Assembly (NCBI RefSeq): GCF_000766145.1
Contig: NZ_JNFB01000003.1
Coordinates: 31,175-95,174 of the forward strand
From: Paenilisteria newyorkensis
GTDB taxonomy: Bacteria; Bacillota; Bacilli; Lactobacillales; Listeriaceae
DNA length: 64,000 bases
Direction: 5' to 3'
In this document: positions 33,111-42,655 of the stretch, piece by piece
Layout of the letters: each line of letters begins with the position of its first letter
Position numbering within the stretch: the first letter of the stretch is position 1
The notes under the pieces: generated by a model
Told to the model about the DNA's origin: nothing
Database searches by the model: none
The model's input: the letters and a program-made list of their open reading frames with translations, nothing else
Translations under genes and position numbers: made by a program

Positions 33111-34784
33111 ATGGAGATTTTACAAATTGTTGTTGTCATTTTGATTTTGTTTTGCTTAATCAAGCCGCTTGGGACTTACATGTACAAGATTTTTGCGGGG
33201 GCACCGACAAAGGGAAATCGCTTTTTTGAGAAAATAGAAGCCGGGATTTTTCGGTTGGCTGGCTTGAGCGAGCGCCCTGCGATGACTTGGAAACGGTATG
33301 CTTTTTCGCTCGTTTTAGTCAACGGGATTTTGATGATTGTTGGTTTTGTGATTGTTCTTATGCAAGGGCTTTGGGCGAATCCTGCTGGTTTGAAGGGGCT
33401 TGATCCGACGCTTGCTTTTAATACGGTGATTAGTTTTATGACGAATACGAACCTGCAACATTATAGCGGGGAAACGGCGCTGACGAACATGACGCAGATG
33501 ATTTTTATTACGATGATGATGTTTACGTCGGCGGCAACTGGAATTTCGGTGGCAATTGCTTTTATTCGTGGGATTACGAGTAAGGGCGAGACGCTGGGCA
33601 ATTTTTATGAGGATTTCACGAAGGCGATAACGCGCTTATTGTTGCCACTGGCTTTTATTTTGACGCTTGTTTTGGTTGGGCTCGCGGTACCGCAGACGTT
33701 CGCGAGCTCGCATGTGGTGACGACGCTGGAAGGTGTGAAGCAGACGATTGCGCTTGGTCCGGTGGCGTCGCTTGAGGCGATTAAACACTTGGGCACGAAC
33801 GGTGGTGGCTTTTTCGGGGCTAACTCGGCGCATCCTTTTGAGAACCCGACGCCGCTCACGAATGTGCTCGAAATGCTGGCGATGTGGTGTATCCCTGCTT
33901 CCTTGACCTACACGTACGGCCGCTTCGCTAAAAATCAAAAGCAAGGCTGGGTCATTTTTTCAGCGATGTTTGTCTTGTTTATCGTGTTTCTCGGACTTAT
34001 TTTCATGTCGGAAAAAGTGGGAAATCCGGTGTTGACGGAGCTTGGTGTTTCGAACGCGCAGGGCAGCATGGAAGGCAAGGAAATGCGATTTGGACTTGGT
34101 GGTTCTACGTTGTTTAGTACGATTACGACGGCGGCTACGACTGGTTCGGTGAATAATATGCATGATACGTTGACGCCGCTTGGTGGTATGGGGACACTCG
34201 CGCTAATGATGCTGAACGTGGTGTTTGGCGGTGACGGTGTTGGCTTGATTAATATGTTGATGTACGCGATGCTAGGCGTGTTTTTATGCGGGCTTTTGAT
34301 TGGTCGCACACCTGAATTTCTCGGTCGCAAAATTGAGCCGCGCGAGATGAAGTTGATTACGCTGACGCTTCTGATACATCCGATTATTATTTTGATCCCT
34401 ACTGCGGTGGCCTTGCTTACATCAGCAGGAACGGATGCAATTTCCAATCCTGGTTTTCACGGGATGACGCAGGTTTTATATGAGTTTACGTCTTCTGCTG
34501 CGAACAATGGTTCGGGATTTGAAGGGCTAGGCGATAACACGGCGTTTTGGAATATGACGACGGGTATCGTGATGTTTTTAGGTCGGTATCTCTCGATTGT
34601 ACTTTTACTCGCAGTCGCTGGTTCGATGACGCGTAAGCAGTTTATCCCAGAAACGATTGGTACTTTTAGAACGGATAATGGCTTGTTTACTGGAATTTTA
34701 GTGATGGTTGTGCTCATTATCGGCGCCCTCACCTTCTTGCCCGTTCTCGTACTTGGACCGATTGCAGAAAGTTTAACTTTATAG
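33111..34784 (+). CDS. kdpA: K+-transporting ATPase subunit KdpA
   Basis: The 557-residue channel-like subunit binds and conducts K+. Four selectivity-filter-like loops are visible: TNTNLQHYSGE, TNGGGFFGANSAHPFENPT, TTAATTGSVNNMHD and TSSAANNGSGFEG. About ten membrane helices are present. GGGAGA lies seven bases before the ATG. Length is that of the family. Confidence 0.97.
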   Translation: MEILQIVVVILILFCLIKPLGTYMYKIFAGAPTKGNRFFEKIEAGIFRLAGLSERPAMTWKRYAFSLVLVNGILMIVGFVIVLMQGLWANPAGLKGLDPTLAFNTVISFMTNTNLQHYSGETALTNMTQMIFITMMMFTSAATGISVAIAFIRGITSKGETLGNFYEDFTKAITRLLLPLAFILTLVLVGLAVPQTFASSHVVTTLEGVKQTIALGPVASLEAIKHLGTNGGGFFGANSAHPFENPTPLTNVLEMLAMWCIPASLTYTYGRFAKNQKQGWVIFSAMFVLFIVFLGLIFMSEKVGNPVLTELGVSNAQGSMEGKEMRFGLGGSTLFSTITTAATTGSVNNMHDTLTPLGGMGTLALMMLNVVFGGDGVGLINMLMYAMLGVFLCGLLIGRTPEFLGRKIEPREMKLITLTLLIHPIIILIPTAVALLTSAGTDAISNPGFHGMTQVLYEFTSSAANNGSGFEGLGDNTAFWNMTTGIVMFLGRYLSIVLLLAVAGSMTRKQFIPETIGTFRTDNGLFTGILVMVVLIIGALTFLPVLVLGPIAESLTL

Positions 34785-34796
34785 GAGTGTGTGAAA

Positions 34797-36827
34797 ATGG
34801 AGAAAAAAAACGTATTATTTAACCGCGAAATGATGCTCACTGCTATAAAAGATAGCTTTGTGAAATTAAATCCAGTAGCGATGATTAAAAATCCAGTCAT
34901 GTTTGTTGTCGAAGTTGGGACTTTTATTGTCCTATTGCTCATGCTTTTTCCGCAATTTTTCGGAATTAGCGCCTCGGTTGGCTATGAGTTGACGGTATTT
35001 CTGATTTTATTCGTTACGATTTTATTCGCTAATTTTGCAGAGAGTTTGGCGGAAGGTCGCGGGAAAGCTCAGGCCGATTCGCTCAAAAAAACGAAGCAAG
35101 ATACAACCGCAAAACTTATTCAAAAAGATGGTTCGGTGAAGGAAGTCGCGGCCTCGACATTGCATAAAGAGGACATTGTGCTTGTCGAAATGGGCGATTT
35201 GATTCCGAGTGATGGTGAGATTATTGAAGGGCTTGCCTCGATTGATGAGTCCGCGATTACTGGGGAATCCGCGCCTGTCATTAAGGAAAGTGGCGGTGAT
35301 TTTGCCTCGGTTACGGGCGGTACGATGGTGCTGAGTGATTCGATTAAAGTTCGGATTGAGAGTAATCCCGGTGAATCTTTCCTCGATAAAATGATTTCGA
35401 TGGTCGAAGGAGCTAAGCGTCAAAAAACGCCGAATGAGATTGCGCTCACGATTTTGCTGATTACACTCACGATTATTTTTATGATCGTTGTGATTACGCT
35501 CTATCCGATTGCTCGTTTTAATGGTGTCGAGCTGTCGATTCCAACGCTTGTTGCGCTACTTGTTTGCCTGATTCCAACGACGATTGGTGCTCTGCTTTCG
35601 GCGATTGGTATTGCTGGAATGGACCGGGTGACGCGTTTTAATGTCCTTGCGATGAGCGGGAAAGCCGTGGAGGCTGCCGGTGATATCAACACGATTATTT
35701 TGGACAAAACGGGAACGATTACGTTTGGAAATCGGATGGCGAGTGAATTTTTGCCTGTGGGTGGTCATTCGGTGGCGGAGATAGCTGAAATTGCAGCGAT
35801 AAGTTCGCTAAAAGATGATACGCCAGAAGGTAAGTCGGTCTTGGCACTCGCAAAGCAAATGCACATCGCGTTCCCTAGTGATGACGCGCAAATTGCTGAG
35901 GAAATCGAGTTCCAAGCAGAAACACGGATGAGCGGCATTACACTACAAGATGGTCGCAAAATTCGAAAAGGCGCGGCGGATTCGATTAGCCGCTGGGTCG
36001 AGAGTCTTGGTGGCATTTTGCCCGCAGAAATGCAAGAAGTTGGGGATAGCATCGCGCGCCTTGGTGGTACGCCGCTCGCTGTCTCGGTTGATTCGGAGGT
36101 TTACGGCTTTATTTATTTGAAAGATACCGTGAAACCTGGAATGCAAGAACGATTCGCCGAGCTCCGAAAAATGGGAATCAAAACGATTATGTGTACCGGT
36201 GACAATCCATTGACCGCCAAAACGATTGCGGCAGAGGCTGGCGTCGATGATTATATCGCAGAATCAAAACCCGAGGATAAGATTCAGGTCATTAAAGATG
36301 AACAAGCGCTCGGCAAACTCGTTGCGATGACTGGCGACGGAACCAACGATGCGCCGGCTCTGGCTCAAGCAGATGTCGGTCTCGCGATGAATTCTGGAAC
36401 GATCGCTGCAAAAGAAGCGGCTAACATGGTCGATCTCGATTCTGATCCAACAAAAATCATCGAAGTCGTGTCGATTGGTAAGCAGTTACTTATGACACGT
36501 GGCGCGTTGACAACGTTCAGCATTGCAAATGACATTGCCAAATACTTTGCGATTATTCCAGCCATGTTTGCCATCGCGATTCCTGCCATGGACAAGCTGA
36601 ATATTATGCAACTCGACTCCCCTACTAGCGCGATTATTTCGGCACTGATTTTTAACGCCGTCATTATTCCGATTTTGATTCCACTCGCGATGAAAGGCGT
36701 CAAGTATGTACCGATGAAAGCTAGCAAACTGCTTAAAAAGAACCTATTCGTCTACGGACTTGGCGGCGTCATTGCCCCATTTTTCGGTATTAAAATCATT
36801 GATATGGCCGTTTCGGTCTTTATGTAG
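34797..36827 (+). CDS. kdpB: K+-transporting ATPase ATP-binding subunit KdpB
   Basis: The P-type ATPase subunit of KdpFABC, 676 residues from the chosen ATG. It carries the phosphorylation motif DKTGT, the actuator loop TGES, and the hinge [17 protein letters not shown], all intact. The nucleotide-binding domain lies between. The ATG at 34797 has AGGAGT about nine bases upstream; the GTG six bases earlier is too close. It follows kdpA by 12 bases. Confidence 0.97.
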   Translation: MEKKNVLFNREMMLTAIKDSFVKLNPVAMIKNPVMFVVEVGTFIVLLLMLFPQFFGISASVGYELTVFLILFVTILFANFAESLAEGRGKAQADSLKKTKQDTTAKLIQKDGSVKEVAASTLHKEDIVLVEMGDLIPSDGEIIEGLASIDESAITGESAPVIKESGGDFASVTGGTMVLSDSIKVRIESNPGESFLDKMISMVEGAKRQKTPNEIALTILLITLTIIFMIVVITLYPIARFNGVELSIPTLVALLVCLIPTTIGALLSAIGIAGMDRVTRFNVLAMSGKAVEAAGDINTIILDKTGTITFGNRMASEFLPVGGHSVAEIAEIAAISSLKDDTPEGKSVLALAKQMHIAFPSDDAQIAEEIEFQAETRMSGITLQDGRKIRKGAADSISRWVESLGGILPAEMQEVGDSIARLGGTPLAVSVDSEVYGFIYLKDTVKPGMQERFAELRKMGIKTIMCTGDNPLTAKTIAAEAGVDDYIAESKPEDKIQVIKDEQALGKLVAMTGDGTNDAPALAQADVGLAMNSGTIAAKEAANMVDLDSDPTKIIEVVSIGKQLLMTRGALTTFSIANDIAKYFAIIPAMFAIAIPAMDKLNIMQLDSPTSAIISALIFNAVIIPILIPLAMKGVKYVPMKASKLLKKNLFVYGLGGVIAPFFGIKIIDMAVSVFM

Positions 36828-36840
36828 GAGGGAAAACAAG

Positions 36841-37395
36841 ATGAAAGCACTACGATTATGTCTCGTGTTCACCGTCATTTGCGGGCTGATCTATCCGCTC
36901 GCTGCAACCGGCGTCGCACAAGTTATATTTCCAAGCCAAGCGAACGGTTCTTTGATTAAAAAGGATAACCAGGTCGTCGGCTCCAAATGGATCGGTCAAA
37001 ATTTTGCATCAGAAAAATTCTTTCACGGCCGCGTTTCATCGATTGAAAATGATGCCAGCGCAAGCGGTTCGATGAATTTAGCACCATCAAATCCAGAACT
37101 GAAAAAACGCGTGGAAGCATCGATTAAGCGTCTAGAAAAAGAAAATCCATCGATGCCACGCACGAATATCCCTGCTGATTTAGTCACGAATTCAGGCTCA
37201 GGACTCGATCCTGATATCTCGGTTGACAGTGCAAATTTACAAGTCGCACGTGTTGCCAAAGCAAACAACCTAAAACCCGACGCTGTTCAAAAGCTGGTAG
37301 CAAATAACACGACAACGCGCTCCCTCGGTATTTTTGGTGAACCGCGCATCAACGTTCTTGAACTAAATCTAGCCTTGGAAAAACTACTTGATTAA
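36841..37395 (+). CDS. kdpC: K+-transporting ATPase subunit KdpC
   Basis: A 184-residue protein with one N-terminal membrane helix and a periplasm-facing domain carrying GSLI, VGSKWIGQNF, F-HGRVSS and DPDISVDSANLQVARVA, the KdpC signatures. KdpC is required for assembly and high K+ affinity. The ATG at 36841 has AGGAGGG nine bases before it; a longer frame would overlap kdpB. Confidence 0.96.
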   Translation: MKALRLCLVFTVICGLIYPLAATGVAQVIFPSQANGSLIKKDNQVVGSKWIGQNFASEKFFHGRVSSIENDASASGSMNLAPSNPELKKRVEASIKRLEKENPSMPRTNIPADLVTNSGSGLDPDISVDSANLQVARVAKANNLKPDAVQKLVANNTTTRSLGIFGEPRINVLELNLALEKLLD

Positions 37396-37409
37396 GGAGG
37401 TCCACCGCC

Positions 37410-38561
37410 ATGTCCGAAGAAGCTGATTTTTCCTTTCGCCGTAAAAGTCCAGAAGAAATCCTTGCCGAAATCGAGCGCTTGAAAAAAGGGAAGCTGAAAA
37501 TCTACATCGGCTCGGCTCCGGGCGTCGGCAAAACCTATCGGATGCTCTCAGAGGCTCAAGATTTGCGTAAAGAAGGCATCGATGTCGTTATCGGTCTTGT
37601 GGAAACGCATAATCGCCCAGAAACAGCAGCCATGATTGGTAATCTCGAAACGATTCCTTTAAAAGAGATTCCCTACAAAGGCACCGTTTTCCAAGACCTA
37701 GACGTTGAAGCGATTCTAGCACGCAATCCAGATGTTGTGGTGATTGACGAACTCGCGCACACCAACATCCCCGGCTCCAAGCATAGCAAGCGATATCAAG
37801 ATGTGCTCGAAATCCTCGATCATCGCATTAATGTGTTATCCGCCGTCAATATTCAACATTTAGAAAGTCTACATGACGCTGTGCAAACCGTTACCGGTGT
37901 CAAAGTTCGTGAACGTATTCCCGACCATCTTTTGGACACAGCAAGCGAAGTCATCCTGATCGACGTCTCCGCTGAAACGCTTCAAAAACGGCTTCGTGAA
38001 GGAAAAATATACGCCAGTCATAAAATCAACCAATCACTCGAAAATTTCTTTACGCAACGCAACTTGTCCGCCCTTCGTGAAATGGCGCTTCGAGAAGTTG
38101 CCGATGACGTCGATGACAAAACGGACAAAACCGAAGCAAAACTCCGCGCTGCTGCCGTAAATGAGAAAATTCTTGTTTGCGTTAAAAATGACGACAATGC
38201 AGAAAAACTAATCCGGCGTGGCTGGCGAATTGCCAATCGCTTGCGTGCCGAGCTATTCATTCTAACCGCCATACCCGGGAGCCTTAGCGATTTAGATCCC
38301 TATACACGTAAAAAATACGAATCCTGGAAAAAACTTGCGAATGAATTCGATGCCCATTTTCTAATTGAAACAAACCATAATCGCAAAATTTTCAGCGTCA
38401 TTACAGAGGTGGCCAAAAAACATCACATCACGCAAATCATCCTGGGTCAATCGGTAAAAACACGATTGGAAGAGCTCACAAAAGGCTCCGTTGTCAACGC
38501 GATTATGCGAGAAACAGACGGCATCGATATCCACATCGTCGCAGATTCCAGAAAAAACTAA
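37410..38561 (+). CDS. kdpD: Short KdpD: sensor N-terminus and USP domain without the kinase half
   Basis: The 383-residue protein has the KdpD domain (Walker A-like GSAPGVGKT at 34-42; DELAHTN at 113-119) and then a universal-stress-protein domain (EKILVCVKNDDNAEKLIRRGW...). It stops there: the four membrane helices, GAF domain and histidine kinase of full-length KdpD (about 890 residues) are missing, and no kdpE follows. The frame ends cleanly at a TAA followed by a terminator, so it is a designed short form, not a frameshift. In S. aureus the KdpD USP domain binds c-di-AMP; this protein may be a c-di-AMP- or ATP-responsive modulator. GGAGG lies 11 bases before the ATG. Confidence 0.9.
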   Translation: MSEEADFSFRRKSPEEILAEIERLKKGKLKIYIGSAPGVGKTYRMLSEAQDLRKEGIDVVIGLVETHNRPETAAMIGNLETIPLKEIPYKGTVFQDLDVEAILARNPDVVVIDELAHTNIPGSKHSKRYQDVLEILDHRINVLSAVNIQHLESLHDAVQTVTGVKVRERIPDHLLDTASEVILIDVSAETLQKRLREGKIYASHKINQSLENFFTQRNLSALREMALREVADDVDDKTDKTEAKLRAAAVNEKILVCVKNDDNAEKLIRRGWRIANRLRAELFILTAIPGSLSDLDPYTRKKYESWKKLANEFDAHFLIETNHNRKIFSVITEVAKKHHITQIILGQSVKTRLEELTKGSVVNAIMRETDGIDIHIVADSRKN

Positions 38562-38566
38562 AGAAA

Positions 38567-38608
38567 CAGGGTGGATATGCTAAATCTGGCGCATCCACCC
38601 TGTTTTGT
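38567..38608. terminator. Terminator between kdp operon and TetR gene
   Basis: ACAGGGTGGAT pairs with ATCCACCCTGT, followed by TTTTG on the plus strand. The convergent TetR gene ends directly beside it. Confidence 0.88.
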
Positions 38609-39261
38609 TAACTAATACCATTTAAAATACAACTCACCGTCCGCTCAATCTCCGCCTCATCGTCCCACTCCGCGCTCGGCATAATCATAAACCGCGTCAC
38701 CAAAAAGCCAACAATATTCGTAATCAACGTCCGCATAATCGTACTATTCGGCATCTCATTTATTTCCCCACGCTCTTTATAAAAGCCAATAATCCGATCA
38801 AACTGCCCCTTCACATGCACCATAAATACCCTCGAAAACTGATCCCGCATCTCCTCGTGATACAGCAATTCCTGCATATAAATCTTGATCACCTGACTAT
38901 TCTCTCGCGCAAACTCAAACCGATTCCGAACAAGCGTCATTAAAAAAGTCCGAAAATCAGGATATTCCTGCTCAAAAACCTCCGCCACAAAAGCCTGCGC
39001 TAAAAACGGAGCCACGCTATCAATCATAATCGGCACCGTAATCGAGGTCAACAAATCCTTCTTCGTCTTATAATGCCTAAAAATCGTCCCCTCTGCAACA
39101 CCAGCACGCTTCGCAATTTCACTCGTCGATGTCGCTGCAAAACCACGTTCCGCAAACAATTCAATCGCCGCCGCCACGATTTTTTTCTGCTTCTCACTCA
39201 TTTTTTTATCCTGCTCTGCCACCTCTAACATTTGCGTCAGAATGTCCTTACTTTCCGCCAT
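38608..39261 (-). CDS. TetR/AcrR-family transcriptional repressor
   Basis: The 217-residue protein has a TetR helix-turn-helix at about residues 24-70 (KIVAAAIELFAERGFAATSTSEIAKRAGVAEGTIFRHYKTKKDLL) and a helical ligand domain. It is the last gene of an ATPase-permease-regulator operon, so it probably represses the exporter and itself. The dyad TGAGT-N4-ACTCA upstream of the ATPase gene is its likely operator. Confidence 0.92.
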   Translation of the reverse strand: MAESKDILTQMLEVAEQDKKMSEKQKKIVAAAIELFAERGFAATSTSEIAKRAGVAEGTIFRHYKTKKDLLTSITVPIMIDSVAPFLAQAFVAEVFEQEYPDFRTFLMTLVRNRFEFARENSQVIKIYMQELLYHEEMRDQFSRVFMVHVKGQFDRIIGFYKERGEINEMPNSTIMRTLITNIVGFLVTRFMIMPSAEWDDEAEIERTVSCILNGIS

Positions 39262-39276
39262 CGCCGCCAGTCCTTC

Positions 39277-40446
39277 CTATATTTTACGATATTTTTTCAA
39301 TGCAAAAATGTTTAGAATCATGAATACGAGCGCAAATCCGACCAAAATGTAGAAATCCGTTGCAAAACCACTGAATCCTTCTCCTTTTACCATAATCGAC
39401 GTCAAAGCATCCGCACCATAATAAAGCGGCATAATGTGAGCGATCCACTGCAACCAATCCGCCATGCCCTCCAGCGGGAAAATCCCACAAAATAGCACTT
39501 GCGGCACAATCACAATCGGGATAAACTGCACAATTTGGAACTCATTATTCGCAAACGTCGACAGCAAAATCCCGAGCGTCAAAGCAACCATAGCCAGCAT
39601 CAACGTGATCAGCAAGACATACCAAATCGACCCCATCTGCACCATATCTAGCACATGAATCGAGTACAGCGCCACAATAATCGACTGCGCTAGGGCAAAA
39701 ATACCAAATCCGAGCAAATATCCCGTTTCCAGCTCCCACCGCTTAATCGGCGTCGCCATCAACCGTTCCAAAGTCCCCGTTGTCCGCTCCCGCAAGAAAG
39801 AAATTCCAGCAATCAAAAAGACAAAGAAGAAAACAAAGAACCCAATAAAAATCGGTCCAATCGTATCAAAAAACGTCGTGTCCGCATCCCCGTATATATA
39901 CGCCGTGTCAATCGATAACTGCTGCTGTTCTGGAATCTTCAAATTCACCGCCGGAATATCCAATTGTTGCCCTGTTTGCGCCGCATACTGTTTAGCAATT
40001 CCCGCCAACGACTGCTGTATCTTCGCACTCGCCTCCTGCATCGAAACGCCCAGCTGCTTCATCGCGTCCTTTTGCTCCGCCATCAAAGCCGCCTGCAATT
40101 TCATCTGAATCTGCTTACTAACACCAGGATCACTATTCTCAAAAGTCAGCATCACATCCGCGCCATCCTGCTTCACGAAAGCATCCAGCCCGTCTGACTT
40201 TATCGTCCCCTTCACGTCTCCAACAGAGCTATACTGCTTCACCGACATATCCGTATCCTTGAGCTGCGTTACCATCGATGACGACACACCTTCCACGCCA
40301 ATTTTCGGCTTCACCGTATCCCCATCAAACAAATAATTAATCAACGTAATCAAAATAAGCGGCGCAATAAACATCAAAGCCAGCGTCCTTTTATCCCGTC
40401 TAAACTGATTCGCAATCCGCTTCACAATCGCCATAACTCGCATCAT
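39277..40446 (-). CDS. ABC-2 type exporter permease
   Basis: The 389-residue protein has an N-terminal helix, a large external loop of about 150 residues (to residue 185), and five more helices. FLRERTTGTLERLMATPI in the C-terminal half is the characteristic coupling region of YhgE/YbhR-like ABC-2 permeases. It should form a drug or lipid exporter with the ATPase whose gene it overlaps by four bases. Substrate unknown. Confidence 0.9.
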   Translation of the reverse strand: MMRVMAIVKRIANQFRRDKRTLALMFIAPLILITLINYLFDGDTVKPKIGVEGVSSSMVTQLKDTDMSVKQYSSVGDVKGTIKSDGLDAFVKQDGADVMLTFENSDPGVSKQIQMKLQAALMAEQKDAMKQLGVSMQEASAKIQQSLAGIAKQYAAQTGQQLDIPAVNLKIPEQQQLSIDTAYIYGDADTTFFDTIGPIFIGFFVFFFVFLIAGISFLRERTTGTLERLMATPIKRWELETGYLLGFGIFALAQSIIVALYSIHVLDMVQMGSIWYVLLITLMLAMVALTLGILLSTFANNEFQIVQFIPIVIVPQVLFCGIFPLEGMADWLQWIAHIMPLYYGADALTSIMVKGEGFSGFATDFYILVGFALVFMILNIFALKKYRKI

Positions 40447-41168
40447 GATTTCGCACCCCCGAATTGTAAAAAGGCATCTTCCAATTTCCCAGTCGACGTC
40501 TGCGCTTCCAATTCCGCTGGCGTCCCAACCGCGATAATTTTCCCATCACGAACCATCGCCAACCGATCACATTTCTCCGCCTCATCCATCACATGCGTCG
40601 TCACGAGAATACATTTGCCTTCCCCCTTCAACATGTCCAGTTCCTCCCAAATCGACTTCCGCAATTCCGGATCAATCCCAACTGTCGGCTCATCCAAAAT
40701 CAGCACATCAGGATCCTGCAACATCGAAATGGCTAGCGACAAACGCCGCTTCATCCCCCCCGAAAAATCGCTCACCTGCTTATTCAATTCCCCTTCCAAA
40801 TTTACAAGTTTCGCCGCATACGCAATCCGTTCCTTCCGTTTCGCCCCTTTAAGCGAATACAACGCCGCAAAAAACTCCATGTTCTCCTTCGCCGTCAAAT
40901 CAATGTATAGCGCATCCGATTGCGCCATGTAACCAATATTGGCAATCACACTAAGATCCGGCATCCGCTTATCCAGCACCGTCACCTCGCCAGAATCCCC
41001 TTTTTCCATTCCGACAATGACTTTCACAAGCGTCGTTTTCCCAGCCCCAGAAGGACCAATCAATCCAAAAATTTCACCCTTCGCCACTTCCAGTCCAATA
41101 TCCGTTAAAATCTGTTTTTTCCCGAATGACACATCAAGATCTGCCACCCGAATCGCTACTTCTCCCAT
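40443..41168 (-). CDS. ABC exporter ATP-binding protein
   Basis: Walker A (GPSGAGKTT), the signature FSGGMKRR and Walker B (LILDEPTVGIDP) are all present in this 241-residue ATPase of the DrrA/CcmA group. The ATG at 41168 is chosen since AGAGGAGG lies eight bases upstream; the longer frame includes the operator region. It is the first gene of the operon. Confidence 0.92.
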   Translation of the reverse strand: MGEVAIRVADLDVSFGKKQILTDIGLEVAKGEIFGLIGPSGAGKTTLVKVIVGMEKGDSGEVTVLDKRMPDLSVIANIGYMAQSDALYIDLTAKENMEFFAALYSLKGAKRKERIAYAAKLVNLEGELNKQVSDFSGGMKRRLSLAISMLQDPDVLILDEPTVGIDPELRKSIWEELDMLKGEGKCILVTTHVMDEAEKCDRLAMVRDGKIIAVGTPAELEAQTSTGKLEDAFLQFGGAKS

Positions 41169-41201
41169 TTCTAAAACCTCCTCTAGGTTAAAAACCGAAA
41201 A

Positions 41202-41215
41202 TGAGTGATTACTCA
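41202..41215. promoter_or_regulatory. Candidate TetR operator of the ABC exporter operon
   Basis: TGAGT-GATT-ACTCA is a perfect dyad just downstream of a -10 like TAAAAT on the minus strand and before the ATPase ribosome site. Position suits autorepression by the operon's TetR protein. The dyad is short, so the exact operator limits are uncertain. Confidence 0.55.
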
Positions 41216-41342
41216 CTTTTATTTTAACCTAAAAAAAATAAAAGTAAAGTAAAAAGCTGTAAACAGGGGTAGAAAAACATCCAAATGCATTAGAATAAAA
41301 ATTTACAATAAAGACTTAATTTAGTCAGGGAGGCGTGTTCCA

Positions 41343-41471
41343 TTGATTCTGATTTTTTCCAGCATTGTTGCTCCGATTCTTGTAGGTATAACGCTCGTCA
41401 CTTATAAGTATTGGTTAGAACATCGTGGCAAATCGAGCTCATATTTATGTACAGCAATTAGTCACGTATAA
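41343..41471 (+). CDS. Fst-family type I toxin peptide
   Basis: A 42-codon frame starts at TTG with GGGAGG nine bases upstream. The peptide begins MILIFSSIVAPILVGITLVT and continues YKYWLEHR: a hydrophobic helix with the A-P-I-x-V-G motif and a following W-L-x-x-R, as in the Fst/par peptides of Enterococcus and relatives. It then has a polar tail. Such peptides insert in the membrane from the inside and are held silent by an antisense RNA. Downstream lies a bidirectional terminator and a convergent promoter, and CCATTGATTCT spanning the start codon is repeated in the convergent part, matching the par layout. Confidence 0.8.
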   Translation: MILIFSSIVAPILVGITLVTYKYWLEHRGKSSSYLCTAISHV

Positions 41472-41477
41472 CCACTA

Positions 41478-41518
41478 AAGGATTACATGTTCACTTCGTT
41501 CTCATGCATATTGAGGCT
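41478..41518 (+). repeat. 41-base repeat in the toxin 3' region
   Basis: This stretch (AAGGATTACATG, then TTCACTTCGTTCTCATGCAT, then ATTGAGGCT) matches 3782-3822 at 37 of 41 bases, all differences being transitions. It lies between the toxin stop codon and the terminator. Confidence 0.85.
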
Positions 41519-41545
41519 CTAATTCAGCAAGAAATGCTTCATAAG

Positions 41546-41650
41546 AGCCACAACAAAAGCCCCGACGTCTCTAACCAGATTCGGGGCTCTTCTGTGTGTC
41601 CATTGATTCTTTTTCCTAACACCATCTTAACACATTTTTTCCTTTTTCAA
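41546..41650 (-). ncRNA. Predicted antitoxin RNA (RNA II) of the Fst-type locus, with promoter
   Basis: On the minus strand TTGAAA (41650-41645) and TAAGAT (41629-41624) form a plausible promoter with a short 15-base spacer. The RNA would begin near 41616 with GGAAAAAGAATCAATGGACAC, which can pair with the toxin mRNA across its ribosome site and start codon (41335-41360). It would end at the shared hairpin GCCCCGA/TCGGGGC (41559-41587), followed by TTTTGTTG on this strand. About 70 bases long, as in par loci. Not demonstrated experimentally. Confidence 0.65.
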
Positions 41651-41659
41651 CACCTTGCG

Positions 41660-42580
41660 CTACTTCCTTAAATAAACATCCGATATCAAATGGTCTGCGC
41701 CTTTTTTCAAAATAAGTTGGGCGCGATATTTCGTCCGTTCAATGTTTTCCCTCAAATTCACGCCATTAATTTTATCCCAAGTATCTAAGGCGAACTGGCG
41801 TGCTTCGGCCTCACTGATTTTTGTATAGCGGTGGAAATAGGAGCTTGTATCTTGAAAAGCGGTCTCGCGCAGCATGAAGAATCTCTCCAAATACCAACGC
41901 TTAATCTCGCTTTCTTCCGCGTCCATATAAATCGTGAAATCAAAGAAATCACTTGGAAAAACGGCTTGTTCAGGGTCCACTTGCAACACATTAATCCCTT
42001 CTACAATGATGATATCCGGCTGACTAATCATGCGCGTCTCCTCCAAGATATCATACGTAAAATGCGAATAAAGCGGCACTTCTACGTTCTCCTTATTACT
42101 TTTCAAATCGCTCAAAAAAGCAACAAACCGACTCCGATCATAGCTCTCTGGAAAACCTTTACGCTCCATCAAGCCTTTCTCCTCGAGCACCGCGTTTGGA
42201 TATAAAAAGCCATCCGTCGTGATCAACTCGACTTTACGCGTTTTCGAAAACCAGCGATCAAGCATGATTTTCAGCACCCGCGCCGTTGTACTTTTGCCAA
42301 CAGCCACACTACCTGCGATACCGATCACGAACGGTGTGTGCGTCGCATGTCGTTTCAAGTATTCCATTTTTTCACCGTGAATGAAGATTTGCTCATGATA
42401 ATGAATCGCGAGTAATTTCACGAGTGGTAAATATATTTCAGCGATATCTTCGAGTGAGATTCGGTCGTTTAAACCACGTATATCTTCCAATTCTTCCGCC
42501 GATAACATCTGGTCTTTACTTACTTCCAGCTTACGCCAATCCTCGCGCGGAAAATGAAAGTAGGGGGAATAATGATTCAT
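41660..42580 (-). CDS. coaA: Pantothenate kinase type I (CoaA)
   Basis: CoaA phosphorylates pantothenate with ATP, the first step of coenzyme A synthesis. [17 protein letters not shown] is the P-loop and [17 protein letters not shown] and [10 protein letters not shown] are family blocks. The sequence closely resembles Listeria CoaA, which begins M-N-x-Y; the ATG at 42580 (giving [10 protein letters not shown]) is preferred to the one six bases upstream for that reason. The stop lies directly beside the promoter of the predicted antitoxin RNA, and no separate terminator is seen. Confidence 0.94.
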   Translation of the reverse strand: MNHYSPYFHFPREDWRKLEVSKDQMLSAEELEDIRGLNDRISLEDIAEIYLPLVKLLAIHYHEQIFIHGEKMEYLKRHATHTPFVIGIAGSVAVGKSTTARVLKIMLDRWFSKTRKVELITTDGFLYPNAVLEEKGLMERKGFPESYDRSRFVAFLSDLKSNKENVEVPLYSHFTYDILEETRMISQPDIIIVEGINVLQVDPEQAVFPSDFFDFTIYMDAEESEIKRWYLERFFMLRETAFQDTSSYFHRYTKISEAEARQFALDTWDKINGVNLRENIERTKYRAQLILKKGADHLISDVYLRK

Positions 42581-42655
42581 AGTCATTCCATCCTTCTCTA
42601 GTTTGTTTTCGTTTTCACAGGTTTAAGCATAACGTATCTGACTCGATTCCGCAAC

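Noticed and set aside
41343..41471. Leader peptide of coaA or of the exporter
   Set aside because: Both neighbours are on the opposite strand, and the peptide matches the Fst pattern better than a leader.
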